Part shown: positions 24,340 through 32,743 of the stretch, in pieces
How positions within the stretch are numbered: the first letter of the stretch is position 1
Layout: the number at the start of each line of letters is the position of its first letter
NCBI RefSeq assembly: GCF_004000885.1
Contig: NZ_BIMC01000022.1
Coordinates: 1 to 64,000, forward strand
Reading direction: 5' to 3'
From: Paenibacillus glucanolyticus NBRC 15330
GTDB taxonomy: Bacteria; Bacillota; Bacilli; Paenibacillales; Paenibacillaceae
Length of the DNA stretch: 64,000 bases
Position numbers and translations under genes: made by a program
Notes under the pieces: generated by a model
The model's input: only the letters and a program-made list of their open reading frames with translations
Database searches by the model: none
Told to the model about the DNA's origin: nothing

Positions 24340-25158
24340 TTAAGATTTCCGGTCCTTGCGCAAGACCATCACCATGGCATTTTGCCTAAGATCTAATTGA
24401 TACATTCTCTCAGCCATATTATATTCAGGCGAGCCTTCCCCGCCTGGACCCTCCGTGGACTTCAGAACAAGCTTATTATCTTTCACCGTAGGTGTAGTGC
24501 CCGGTCTGTAATAGGACGTGCTGGCTCTAGAGAACTCCTCCTCAAATTGCAGCTGCACCGCCTTACCACTCCCATGCTCCACCGCAAATGCATAGATTTG
24601 TATTCCGTGACAGTCCTTATATTGCGGGGCGAGTATGAACACATCCGCTTCCTGAAAAGGCAATCGAATCATCTGAAGAGCAGCGGAAGTTGGTTGTATG
24701 AAGGTGAGATCCTCAAGGACAACCACATCCTCCGAGGTCCCCTCTACCGCGTACTTCACTTTGTAATCCCCTTTAAACGACAGATCCGTTTCGAGTCCGA
24801 AACAGCTGGGAGCTCCTAATTCCGTTATCTCTTCCTTATCGACGGCAACTACCTGTAACGTTCCTTCATCCGTTGTACCTTCTGCGCGAATCGTCTCCGT
24901 CACAGATGGGGATGGTCCCCCCCCTGCCGTATGCTGTTGTACCGTACGTTCCCCCCAAGGAAACTGAATCAATAGCAGTAGAATGACAAACAATAGCACG
25001 CCAGTCATACCAACACGTAAATATGGACGACGCTTTGATCTATGGCTACCTTGGGTCAGTGACACCTGCACCTTATTTTTCATCTCGGCGGTAAATGGTT
25101 CATTTTGAAAAAGACCTTGTTGCGCTCGCTCGTACCAATCAGGCTTTTCCTCATTCAT
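24340..25158 (-). CDS. Probable membrane anti-sigma factor
   Basis: 272 residues, overlapping the sigma factor stop by 8 bases, which indicates coupled translation. The N-terminal 45 residues are cytosolic (MNEEKPDWYERAQQGLFQ ... FTAEMKNKV). One transmembrane helix (VGMTGVLLFVILLLLIQF) lies near 48-65, and the rest is extracellular with two conserved-looking cysteines. The layout and pairing are those of anti-sigma factors that hold an ECF sigma at the membrane. No zinc-binding HxxxCxxC motif was found, so it is not the ZAS type. Signal unknown. Confidence 0.65.
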   Translation of the reverse strand: MNEEKPDWYERAQQGLFQNEPFTAEMKNKVQVSLTQGSHRSKRRPYLRVGMTGVLLFVILLLLIQFPWGERTVQQHTAGGGPSPSVTETIRAEGTTDEGTLQVVAVDKEEITELGAPSCFGLETDLSFKGDYKVKYAVEGTSEDVVVLEDLTFIQPTSAALQMIRLPFQEADVFILAPQYKDCHGIQIYAFAVEHGSGKAVQLQFEEEFSRASTSYYRPGTTPTVKDNKLVLKSTEGPGGEGSPEYNMAERMYQLDLRQNAMVMVLRKDRKS

Positions 25159-25699
25159 AACCAGAATTCTCCTTTAACATGTTCTGCACTTTTTTTCTCG
25201 CCCGATACAGCCTGGATTTAACCGTACCAGTCGCTACGTTTAGAAGCTCCGCTATCTGAGTGATCGGCATTTCGTAGTAAAGATCTAGAACCAGCACCTC
25301 CCTGAACTTTCTTGGCAGACTCATAATCATCCTCCATATCTCATCTGTATACTGACTTTCCATATACTCCGCTTCAGCTGACCGGCTCTGCGCATCCAGA
25401 CGCGGCTTGTCCTGCAAGGTCACTTTCCGCAAGAAAAAAGCCTGTTTGTGCCGGAACGCCGTATGTCTTGTAATCGTAAGCAGCCATGTCTTTAACGTCG
25501 ACTGCCCACGAAACGTATGTATTCCATAATAGGCCTTAATAAAAACCTCTTGGGCAATGTCATCAGCAAGAGCATGTTGCTTGGTCAAAAAATAGGCGTA
25601 ATTCCATATATCATTTCCATACTGGTTCATCATTTCATTCAAGGTTTGTGTGTCCATCTCCGACATTTTTGCTACGTATTCAAGCTCCAACCGATTCAC
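25151..25699 (-). CDS. ECF RNA polymerase sigma factor
   Basis: Up to 182 residues. Region 2 is ALADDIAQEVFIKAYYGIHTFRGQSTLKTWLLTITRHTA, and region 4 is LPRKFREVLVLDLYYEMPITQIAELLNVATGTVKSRLYRARKKV with the helix-turn-helix. The annotated GTG at 25699 has a poor ribosome binding site; a TTG at 25690, 6 bases after GAGGTG, may be the true start. It is followed by the putative anti-sigma gene with an 8-base overlap. The regulon is unknown, and no autoregulatory promoter could be defined. Confidence 0.92.
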   Translation of the reverse strand: MNRLELEYVAKMSEMDTQTLNEMMNQYGNDIWNYAYFLTKQHALADDIAQEVFIKAYYGIHTFRGQSTLKTWLLTITRHTAFRHKQAFFLRKVTLQDKPRLDAQSRSAEAEYMESQYTDEIWRMIMSLPRKFREVLVLDLYYEMPITQIAELLNVATGTVKSRLYRARKKVQNMLKENSGYE

Positions 25700-25829
25700 C
25701 TCATCTAATTAGAGTCATTGAAGCGAGTAAAAGTTCCCAAAATTTTGATAAATAAAAAAGGCATCTTCCCCCACATGGAGTTGATCCCCTTCATTCCCGG
25801 TTAATGTTAACTGGTTTCTAAAGATTATG

Positions 25830-26246
25830 TTACTCACTCGTTAAAGGAGCCTGGTCCCAATTCAATTTAAATTCAGAACCAAATCTTCTTATGGATTCTA
25901 TGTCAGCAGTAAGATTAAAATCCTGCTCAGACCCGTAAAAACCCAATTGATAACTTCCTGCCGTATCTGTTTCTTTCCAATCCAATTGATATAAATGTTT
26001 TTCAAAAGACATAAATAAACCATTAAGACTAAATAAATTAAGCCTATCAAGAGGAAATTCCGTCGTAACTCTAATATAATTTCGAATCGTCAGGTTGGTC
26101 CAACCAAAATTCAAATCATAAATTAAATGATCCGCTTCAAAAAACTTAAAATGGATCTGGCATCCTTCATTCTCACCAGGTATTCGTGATATAAAACGGA
26201 ATTCAACCCGAGTTTCCTCTTCATGGAGGTCCCTAAGTACGGCCAT
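25830..26246 (-). CDS. Hypothetical protein, possibly horizontally acquired
   Basis: 138 residues, no transmembrane helix or signal peptide. It is rich in aromatic residues and beta-strand patterns (CQIHFKFFEADHLIYDLNFGWTNLTIRNYIRV), and its DNA is visibly more AT-rich than flanking genes. The ATG is preceded by GTAGAGGAG about 8 bases upstream. I do not recognise a family. It stands alone between the sigma factor gene and glnA. It may be an immunity-type or orphan protein, but nothing in the sequence proves it. Confidence 0.6.
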   Translation of the reverse strand: MAVLRDLHEEETRVEFRFISRIPGENEGCQIHFKFFEADHLIYDLNFGWTNLTIRNYIRVTTEFPLDRLNLFSLNGLFMSFEKHLYQLDWKETDTAGSYQLGFYGSEQDFNLTADIESIRRFGSEFKLNWDQAPLTSE

Positions 26247-26351
26247 TTATAATCTCCTCTACGGTTATTCCTTTGATTTCGGGTAATGTTATTGTAATCA
26301 AGCGTAGTTGGAATGACAAGTCGGCGCTGCCACACCTACACCGACTTAAAC

Positions 26352-26386
26352 AAAAAAATCCCCACTGCCATATAGCAGCGGGGATT
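26352..26386 (-). terminator. glnA terminator
   Basis: Minus strand: AATCCCCGCTGC, 6-base loop, then GCAGTGGGGATT (one imperfect pair) followed by seven Ts. It lies a few bases after the glnA stop. Confidence 0.92.
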
Positions 26387-26392
26387 CCTCTA

Positions 26393-27721
26393 TTAATACA
26401 TCGTAATGTACTGATCGCGTTCCCATTGGTGAACTTGTGTGCGGTACATGTCCCATTCGATTTCCTTCAGCTCATAGAAGTGCGCCAGCGCATGATCGCC
26501 AAGTGCGTCGGAAATAACTTCGCTGCGAATCAATTCGTTGAGCGCTTCCTTGAGGTTTGCCGGCAAGCTTGGGATACCTTCCTCGATGCGCTCTTCTTCC
26601 GTCATCACATAGATGTTACGGTCGATTGGAGCCGGGAGGGACAATTCGCGTTTAACGCCATCCAAACCTGCTTTTAGCATTACAGCAAGAGCGAGGTATG
26701 GGTTAGCTGCTGGATCCGGGTTACGCACTTCGATACGTGTGCTGAGGCCACGGGATGCAGGAATGCGGATCATCGGGCTGCGGTTGCTTGCAGACCACGC
26801 TACGTAGCAGGGTGCTTCGTAACCAGGCACGAGACGCTTGTACGAGTTAACCGTAGGGTTGGTAATCGCAGCAAATGCGCGTGCATGCTTAAGAATACCC
26901 GCCATGTAGTTACGAGCAGTTACGCTCAAGCCAAGCTCATCACTCTCATCAACAAACGCGTTCTCGTTGCCTTTGAAGAGCGATTGGTTGCAGTGCATAC
27001 CAGAGCCGTTCACGCCAAAGAGTGGTTTCGGCATAAAGGTAGCAATCAGACCATGCTGACGAGCAATCGTCTTAACAACCAATTTGAAGGTTTGGATCTG
27101 ATCGGCTGCTTTGATAGCACTCGCATATTTAAAGTCAATTTCGTGTTGGCCAGGAGCCACCTCATGGTGAGATGCTTCGATCTCAAAACCCATCTCTTCC
27201 AGCGTCAACACGATATCGCGGCGGCAATTCTCGCCAAGGTCCGTTGGTGCCAGGTCAAAGTATCCGCCTTGGTCATTAAGCTCCATGGTTGGGTTGCCTT
27301 TTTCATCAGTCTTGAACAGGAAGAATTCCGGTTCTGGACCTACATTCATGGAAGTGAAACCCATCTCTTCGGCTTCTTCCAAAGCTCTCTTCAGAATACC
27401 GCGCGGATCTCCGGCAAATGGAGTGCCGTCAGGCATATAGATATCGCAGATCAAACGCGCAACACGATCCTCGGATACCCATGGGAAGATCATAAAAGTA
27501 TCGAGGTCCGGATACAGATACATATCGGATTCTTCAATACGTACATAACCTTCGATGGAAGAACCATCAAACATCATTTTATTATCAAGTGCTTTTGGCA
27601 GCTGGCTTACAGGAATTTCAACGTTTTTGATCGTTCCAAGCAAATCTGTAAATTGCAAGCGGATAAATCGAACATTTTCTTCTTGTGCAATGCGTAGAAT
27701 GTCCTCTCTGGTATAACTCAC
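26393..27721 (-). CDS. glnA: Glutamine synthetase, type I
   Basis: 442 residues, GTG start with AAGGAG 9 bases upstream. MFDGSSIEGYVRIEESDMYL is the GS signature; NVGPEPEFFLF, ASHHEVAPGQHEIDF and GSGMHCNQSLF carry metal and ATP ligands, and the glutamate flap is near NPTVNSYKRLVPGYEAPCY. The length and lack of an adenylylation loop tyrosine fit the Gram-positive GSI-alpha type, feedback inhibited and regulated through GlnR. It condenses ammonia and glutamate. glnR lies 63 bases upstream, forming the glnRA operon. Confidence 0.97.
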   Translation of the reverse strand: MSYTREDILRIAQEENVRFIRLQFTDLLGTIKNVEIPVSQLPKALDNKMMFDGSSIEGYVRIEESDMYLYPDLDTFMIFPWVSEDRVARLICDIYMPDGTPFAGDPRGILKRALEEAEEMGFTSMNVGPEPEFFLFKTDEKGNPTMELNDQGGYFDLAPTDLGENCRRDIVLTLEEMGFEIEASHHEVAPGQHEIDFKYASAIKAADQIQTFKLVVKTIARQHGLIATFMPKPLFGVNGSGMHCNQSLFKGNENAFVDESDELGLSVTARNYMAGILKHARAFAAITNPTVNSYKRLVPGYEAPCYVAWSASNRSPMIRIPASRGLSTRIEVRNPDPAANPYLALAVMLKAGLDGVKRELSLPAPIDRNIYVMTEEERIEEGIPSLPANLKEALNELIRSEVISDALGDHALAHFYELKEIEWDMYRTQVHQWERDQYITMY

Positions 27722-27784
27722 TTTATCCTCTCCTTTTTAAATAAAAACTAGTAATGTGAATGAAGAATTACAGCATGGCAATCC

Positions 27785-28195
27785 TTATTTATTAAAAAAC
27801 CGGGATAATTCCCCTTGAATCAATGAAACCTGACCCGGTCTTTTAGCGGTAATCAATTCCTGCTTCAGCAAACGACGCAGCTGCGACTCTGACATCTCAC
27901 GGCGTCTGTTCTCCGTATCAGGAGTAATGACGGTAGCCTCTTCAGACTCTTTTGTGACAGGGTTCATAACTTGCTTAATGCCAGCGATGTTAACACCTTT
28001 CTCAATCAAAGCCTTAATCTCTAGCAGTCGCTCCACATCATTGAAGGAAAACAGGCGTTGGTTGCCCGATGTGCGGGCAGGGACAATTAAATTATGCTGC
28101 TCATAATAGCGTATCTGTCTGGCAGACAGATCCGTAAGCTTCATAACGATGCCTATCGGAAATAACGCCATATTCCTCCGAATCTCATCACCCAT
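27785..28195 (-). CDS. glnR: Nitrogen regulator GlnR (MerR family)
   Basis: 136 residues. The MerR-type winged helix spans about residues 12-80 (MALFPIGIVMKLTDLSARQIRYYEQHNLIVPARTSGNQRLFS cannot be cut; key residues RQIRYYE and RLFS), and the C-terminal tail (SLIQGELSRFF) is the glutamine synthetase-sensing region. GGAAGG lies 10 bases before the ATG. GlnR represses glnRA when feedback-inhibited GlnA binds it. A GlnR operator abuts its own promoter at 28266-28282, consistent with autoregulation. Cotranscribed with glnA. Confidence 0.95.
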   Translation of the reverse strand: MGDEIRRNMALFPIGIVMKLTDLSARQIRYYEQHNLIVPARTSGNQRLFSFNDVERLLEIKALIEKGVNIAGIKQVMNPVTKESEEATVITPDTENRRREMSESQLRRLLKQELITAKRPGQVSLIQGELSRFFNK

Positions 28196-28231
28196 ATCTC
28201 ATCAACCTTCCAAGTGGTCTATTCTGATCCT

Positions 28232-28260
28232 ATTGTACATTTCCTGATCAGCTACGTCAA
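28232..28260 (-). promoter_or_regulatory. glnRA promoter
   Basis: Minus strand: TTGACG (28260-28255), 17-base spacer, TACAAT (28237-28232). It lies 37 bases upstream of the glnR start and inside the ynbB-glnR gap, directly downstream of the GlnR operator. Confidence 0.8.
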
Positions 28261-28265
28261 CCGCA

Positions 28266-28282
28266 TGTAAGGATAACTCACA
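28266..28282. promoter_or_regulatory. GlnR operator
   Basis: TGTAAGGATAACTCACA fits TGTNA-N7-TNACA exactly. It ends 6 bases before the -35 box of the glnRA promoter, matching the operator position in Bacillus glnRA. Confidence 0.8.
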
Positions 28283-29531
28283 ATAGTTTACGATCTTTCA
28301 TACTTTGAAGGGCCATAAGTACCCCATATTTAACATGAGAGTACGTCAGCCCCCCCTGCATATAACCAATGTATGGAGATCGGATAGGGGCATCTGCCGA
28401 TAATTCAAGGCTTCCTCCCTGAATGAACGTGCCTGCAGCCATGATTACCGGGTGCTCATATCCAGGCATATCCCAAGGCTCAGGCACCACATGACTGTCC
28501 ACTGCCGCTGCCCGCTGAATCCCTTGAACAAAAGCGATCAAGTGATCCGGTCCGGTAAAAGAAACGGCCTGGATCAAATCCGTCCGTTCCTCCTGCCAGC
28601 CCGGCTTGGTTGTAAATCCTACGGCCTCAAACATCGCAGCAGCATATACACTGCCCTTGACCGCTTGTCCTACCGTAGAAGGTGCGAGGAATAACCCCTG
28701 GTAAATTCCCCTCGTCGTGCCTAGCATAGCTCCCACCTCACGCCCGATTCCCGGAGCGGTAAGCCGATAGGCTGCCATATCCACATAGGCTGCCTTGCCG
28801 CAGATGTATCCACCGGTTTCGGCAATGCCGCCACCCGGGTTTTTGATGAGAGAACCTGCCATCAGGTCAACACCAACTTCGGTAGGCTCCAATTGCTCCG
28901 TAAACTCGCCATAGCAGTTATCTACGAAAATAATCAAATCCTCGCGAATGGAACGGATACGGGCAACCATTTCACCGATCTGAGCGACCGTAAAGGAAGA
29001 GCGCCAATCATATCCGCGGGAACGCTGGATACCGATGACTTTCGTTGTTGGCGTGATCATCATCTCCACCTGGTTCCAATCAATCTCACCTTGTTCTGTT
29101 AGCGCAATCTCATGATAACCGATGCCAAAATCCCGAAGGGAACCCGTGCCGTCCCCAGGCTCGCCGATGACTTTATGAAGAGTGTCATACGGACGTCCAG
29201 AAATGTACAGCAGCTCATCCCCTGGTCTTAAAACGCCAAACAGCGCCGTCGAAATCGTATGCGTCCCGGAAGCAAAATGAGGACGCACCAGGGCCGATTC
29301 GGCCCCGAATACGTCTGCATATACTTCATCCAGCACTTCCCGCCCGCGATCATTGTATGCATAGCCGGTGGAAGCCGCGAAGTGAAAATCACTTACGTGA
29401 TGCTTCTGGAAGGCATCGATCACCTTCCACTGATTGAAGTCCACGATCGCGTCAATCTCGCGCAAGCGCTGTCCTATTTTTGCTTCCATCTCATTGCTTA
29501 ATTCAAGTATATCCTGCGAAAATCTTGCCAT
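28278..29531 (-). CDS. ynbB: PLP-dependent methionine gamma-lyase-like protein YnbB
   Basis: 417 residues. The fold-type I PLP signatures are visible: FASGTHTISTALFG, IFVDNCYGEFTE (PLP-contacting Asp) and AGSLIKNPGG, where the lysine is the likely PLP Schiff base. It belongs to the ynbB family, once called aluminium resistance protein, of unsettled substrate. The order hflX-ynbB-glnR-glnA is identical to Bacillus subtilis. ATG start with AGGAGAG upstream. It overlaps the GlnR operator at its 3' end by a few bases. Confidence 0.9.
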   Translation of the reverse strand: MARFSQDILELSNEMEAKIGQRLREIDAIVDFNQWKVIDAFQKHHVSDFHFAASTGYAYNDRGREVLDEVYADVFGAESALVRPHFASGTHTISTALFGVLRPGDELLYISGRPYDTLHKVIGEPGDGTGSLRDFGIGYHEIALTEQGEIDWNQVEMMITPTTKVIGIQRSRGYDWRSSFTVAQIGEMVARIRSIREDLIIFVDNCYGEFTEQLEPTEVGVDLMAGSLIKNPGGGIAETGGYICGKAAYVDMAAYRLTAPGIGREVGAMLGTTRGIYQGLFLAPSTVGQAVKGSVYAAAMFEAVGFTTKPGWQEERTDLIQAVSFTGPDHLIAFVQGIQRAAAVDSHVVPEPWDMPGYEHPVIMAAGTFIQGGSLELSADAPIRSPYIGYMQGGLTYSHVKYGVLMALQSMKDRKLL

Positions 29532-29611
29532 GACAAACCGCTCTCTCCTCTATTACACATGATGTCTCACATCTTAACACTTCATCTTTAATTCACGCTG
29601 TTGTATCTCCA

Positions 29612-30901
29612 TTACTGCTGCTGAACGTAATCATGAAGCAAATAACCCATCTTCTCGTAATCAGCTTTATTAATTCGAACCTCGTAGAGGATATCATTCT
29701 CATCAAAAGACTGCTCCAGCACGTCGCCGATACGGTATACAGCCGAGTTCAGATCGCCCCGGTCAGCGGGAATACGAAAAGTCACATTCCCACCCGACAG
29801 CTGGTTCTGGATCGCTTCACGGACCGTGTCCAGGTCCTGATCATTATAAGCACTGATCTTTAATTGCCCCTCCCCGGTCGGCAGCATCTCCAACTGCTCC
29901 GGCTCACACGCATCCTTCTTGTTAAAAAGAACGATCTGCGGTTTATCCGCTGCTCCCAGGTCCTGCAGAATAGAATGAACCACAGCCATCTGCTCATCTC
30001 GCATGGGTGAGGAGGAATCCACAACATGAAGGATCAGATCCGCTTCATTGGCTTCTTCCAGCGTCGCACGGAATGCCGCAACGAGATCATGTGGAAGATT
30101 CTGAATGAATCCTACGGTATCCGTAAGGACCACTTCTTTGCCGCTTGGCAGTTCGAGTGCACGCGAGGTCGGATCCAGCGTAGCAAACAGCTGATCTTCG
30201 ATATACACGTCTGCGGCCGTTAAACGATTCAGCAGTGTCGATTTGCCGGCATTCGTATAGCCGACCAAGGCTACCTGTACGGCGCCACTCTTCTTGCGGC
30301 GCTCCCGGTGCAGACTCCGGTGCCTTGTCATCTCATCCAGCTGCCGCTTCAGGTCACTGATTCTGTCGCGAATATGCCTGCGGTCGGTTTCGAGTTTGCT
30401 CTCGCCCGGTCCGCGTGTCCCGATCCCCGCTCCGAGCCTTGACAGATTCTTGCCATGTCCCGATAACCGCGGGAGCAGATACGTAAGCTGAGCCAGCTCC
30501 ACCTGAACAATCCCCTCACGCGTCTTGGCGCGCTGGGCGAAGATATCCAGAATCAATTGAGTCCGATCGATAATCTTCACATCGAGGGATTCTTCCAAAT
30601 TCCGTACTTGCGCACCGGATAACTCCTGATCGAATATCGCGGTGGTTGCGCCCAATCCATCAATCGCCATGCGAAGTTCTTCAACTTTTCCCTTACCGAT
30701 AAACCATTTGGAGTCCGGGACTTCGCGATTCTGGGTGATCACATCCAGCACCTCAACTCCAGCCGTTTCAGCGAGCTGAACCAGCTCCTGCAAAGAATAT
30801 TCGGGATTGATTCCCGAACGTTTAACCTTATCCGTCACCAAGCTGACCAGTATAGCCCTATCTTCGATCTCTGTCCGGGTATCATGCGTTGTATTAGTCA
30901 T
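29612..30901 (-). CDS. hflX: Ribosome-associated GTPase HflX
   Basis: 429 residues. The N-terminal HflX domain (VEVLDVITQNREVPDSKWFIGKGK) is followed by a coiled-coil linker (IRDRISDLKRQLDEMTRHRSL), then the GTPase domain: G1 GYTNAGKST, G2/G3 LDPTSR and LTDTVGFIQNLP, and G4 FNKKD. It splits or rescues stalled and heat-damaged ribosomes. AAGGAG lies 9 bases before the ATG. It is the second gene of the spoVK-hflX-ynbB series but has a 122-base gap after spoVK, so it likely also has its own promoter. Confidence 0.96.
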   Translation of the reverse strand: MTNTTHDTRTEIEDRAILVSLVTDKVKRSGINPEYSLQELVQLAETAGVEVLDVITQNREVPDSKWFIGKGKVEELRMAIDGLGATTAIFDQELSGAQVRNLEESLDVKIIDRTQLILDIFAQRAKTREGIVQVELAQLTYLLPRLSGHGKNLSRLGAGIGTRGPGESKLETDRRHIRDRISDLKRQLDEMTRHRSLHRERRKKSGAVQVALVGYTNAGKSTLLNRLTAADVYIEDQLFATLDPTSRALELPSGKEVVLTDTVGFIQNLPHDLVAAFRATLEEANEADLILHVVDSSSPMRDEQMAVVHSILQDLGAADKPQIVLFNKKDACEPEQLEMLPTGEGQLKISAYNDQDLDTVREAIQNQLSGGNVTFRIPADRGDLNSAVYRIGDVLEQSFDENDILYEVRINKADYEKMGYLLHDYVQQQ

Positions 30902-31023
30902 ATATCCAACTCCTTCTAACGATTACGTCTCTTATGTTAACTAACCACGGCTGCCTGCAATAAACATGATGATGATCAGGAAGCGGTGTTACCCCTTCAT
31001 TATGTTCGAAGACAGGTTTAAAA

Positions 31024-32007
31024 TCATTGTAATTTTCCGTTTAACTTAAAGTCCTCCGGCCTTAGTGTCATAAGCTCAAGCTTGCCGGGATTCCCGGTCA
31101 CATATTGGTTCAGCAGCCGAACCGATTGATTGCGAATGGATTTCTCGATCACATTCCTCACATAACGGGCATTACTGAAGGCATGGAGTCCATGATCCTT
31201 CTCAGATTGCAGATGATCCTTCAGCTTGCTGAGCGACTGCGGCATCAAAATATAATCCCGCTCCTTTGCCATCAGCTCTGAAATCTGAATCAACTGATCC
31301 ATGTTGTAATCCGGAAAGTCCATCTGTATCGGAAACCGGGAATGCAGTCCAGGATTCGTATCCATAAAAAAATCGATCTCATCACTGTATCCTGCCAATA
31401 TCAGAATAAATTGATTCTTGTGATCCTCCATTGACTTGACAAGGGTATCGATCGCTTCCTTGCCAAAATCCTTCTCGCCGCCTCGTGCCAAGCTGTATGC
31501 CTCGTCAATAAACAGGATTCCTCCCAGTGCTTTCTTGACCAGTTCTCTGGTCTTTTGAGCAGTATGGCCGATATATTCGCCGACAAGATCCGCTCTTTCT
31601 ACTTCAACCAGATGTCCTTTGCTCAGCACGCCCATCTTCTGGAACAGCTTCGCAACGATGCGCGCGACAGTCGTTTTGCCGGTACCGGGATTTCCTTTAA
31701 AAATCATATGGTATACATGACCGCCACTTAATAAGCCTGCTTCTGAACGCATCTGAGACACTTGAAGCAAAGCGTAAATTTCGAACACCAGGTCTTTGAT
31801 TTGATCCAGACCTACTAGCTGATCCAGCTCTTTCTGTATTTCCTGGAATAGACTGTGCTGGGAAACAGGGTTTGGCGAAGGGGCCGGTTCGCGTTCCGGA
31901 ACCACGCTGCTGACAAGCGGAGGTTCCGCGCTGCGGAGCACGACATTAATCTGCCTGGATGGCCGTCCTTCAGATCGGCCGTTAGCGGCCGTTACACGCC
32001 CGTTCAT
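31024..32007 (-). CDS. spoVK: Stage V sporulation protein K, AAA ATPase
   Basis: 327 residues. Residues 1-60 are a variable Pro/Ser-rich leader. The AAA domain has Walker A FKGNPGTGKTTVARI, Walker B GILFIDEAYSLARGGEKDFGKE (CbbX-like pattern) and the sensor LILAGYSDEIDFFMDTNPGL. SpoVK is needed for spore maturation and is made in the mother cell under sigma-E in Bacillus. A likely sigma-E promoter sits at 32049-32075, and AGAGGTG precedes the ATG. It heads the conserved spoVK-hflX-ynbB-glnR-glnA cluster. Confidence 0.92.
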   Translation of the reverse strand: MNGRVTAANGRSEGRPSRQINVVLRSAEPPLVSSVVPEREPAPSPNPVSQHSLFQEIQKELDQLVGLDQIKDLVFEIYALLQVSQMRSEAGLLSGGHVYHMIFKGNPGTGKTTVARIVAKLFQKMGVLSKGHLVEVERADLVGEYIGHTAQKTRELVKKALGGILFIDEAYSLARGGEKDFGKEAIDTLVKSMEDHKNQFILILAGYSDEIDFFMDTNPGLHSRFPIQMDFPDYNMDQLIQISELMAKERDYILMPQSLSKLKDHLQSEKDHGLHAFSNARYVRNVIEKSIRNQSVRLLNQYVTGNPGKLELMTLRPEDFKLNGKLQ

Positions 32008-32048
32008 TGCTCCTCACCTCTTTATCCAAAGGGCTGACTATCTATTCC

Positions 32049-32075
32049 AATGTATTCTATTTACAGCCTGCTTAT
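32049..32075 (-). promoter_or_regulatory. Likely sigma-E promoter of spoVK
   Basis: Minus strand: ATA (32075-32073), exactly 16 bases, then AATACATT (32056-32049), against the sigma-E pattern ATA-N16-CATACANT with one mismatch. It lies 42 bases before the spoVK start. Confidence 0.55.
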
Positions 32076-32089
32076 TAGAAGTTTCGTCC

Positions 32090-32743
32090 TCATAGGACAC
32101 CAACTGCGATCAGCAGCCGATCAGCCGTCCATTTCGTGTAAGCAAGCACTTCTCTCGACTTGTGTTTGACCATGGGGAGAACGGTAGATTCCGTCAGCGA
32201 CATAGAAGGATGATCATAACCAAGAGTGGTTGCTACCTCCAGCGACCTCGTGCCATGATAATCATGCGTAATTATTATGGCCGTCTTCCACCCGTTGTTC
32301 TCCATGATATCTTGACTGTAGAGCAAATTCTCATAGGTGCTCGTGGCTTCGTTTTCCAAGTAGATGCGCTCTTCAGGTACGCCGGCCTCCACCAGGAAGT
32401 TTCTCATCCCTTCGGCTTCGGTATACGTATACCCTGGCTTATCGAGACCGCCTGACACGATAAAAGTATCAAATCGTCCTGCGTTGTATTCAACCAATGC
32501 TTGCTCCAGCCGTTCCCGCAGTCCCGGGCTTGGCTGATCGCCCCACATGGATGCACCCAGAATGATGCCGACGTCCGCTTTCTCTGCCGGGCTGCTCTCT
32601 GCGCTTTCAATTTTCCAATACGCATAACCCGACCACAATACCCCAAGAACAACGAGAGAGAGCAGGGCATACATCCCTCTTCTAAACCATGCTCTCTTCT
32701 TCGTGCCCGCTCTCGGCAAATTCTTATGTATTTCCTGACGCAT
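32090..32743 (-). CDS. YdcF family (DUF218) membrane protein
   Basis: 217 residues. Basic N-terminus, one transmembrane helix near 26-44 (YALLSLVVLGVLWSGYAYW), then the DUF218 domain: VGIILGASMWGDQPSPGLRERL, FIVSGGLDKPGYTYTEAEGM, IYLENEATSTYENL and AIIITHDYHGTRSL. This is the SanA/YdcF family, membrane-anchored and possibly acting on cell envelope intermediates. The biochemical role is not settled. Its ATG overlaps the ntdP stop by one base, so they are coupled. Confidence 0.85.
   Translation of the reverse strand: MRQEIHKNLPRAGTKKRAWFRRGMYALLSLVVLGVLWSGYAYWKIESAESSPAEKADVGIILGASMWGDQPSPGLRERLEQALVEYNAGRFDTFIVSGGLDKPGYTYTEAEGMRNFLVEAGVPEERIYLENEATSTYENLLYSQDIMENNGWKTAIIITHDYHGTRSLEVATTLGYDHPSMSLTESTVLPMVKHKSREVLAYTKWTADRLLIAVGVL

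Noticed and set aside
26885..27697. Long plus-strand frame opposite glnA
   Set aside because: It mirrors the conserved glnA reading frame, and its translation has no recognisable domain.
27722..27784. GlnR site upstream of glnA
   Set aside because: TGTGA and TTACA are present but spaced by 8 bases instead of 7, so the match is imperfect. The operator at 28266-28282 is the supported one.
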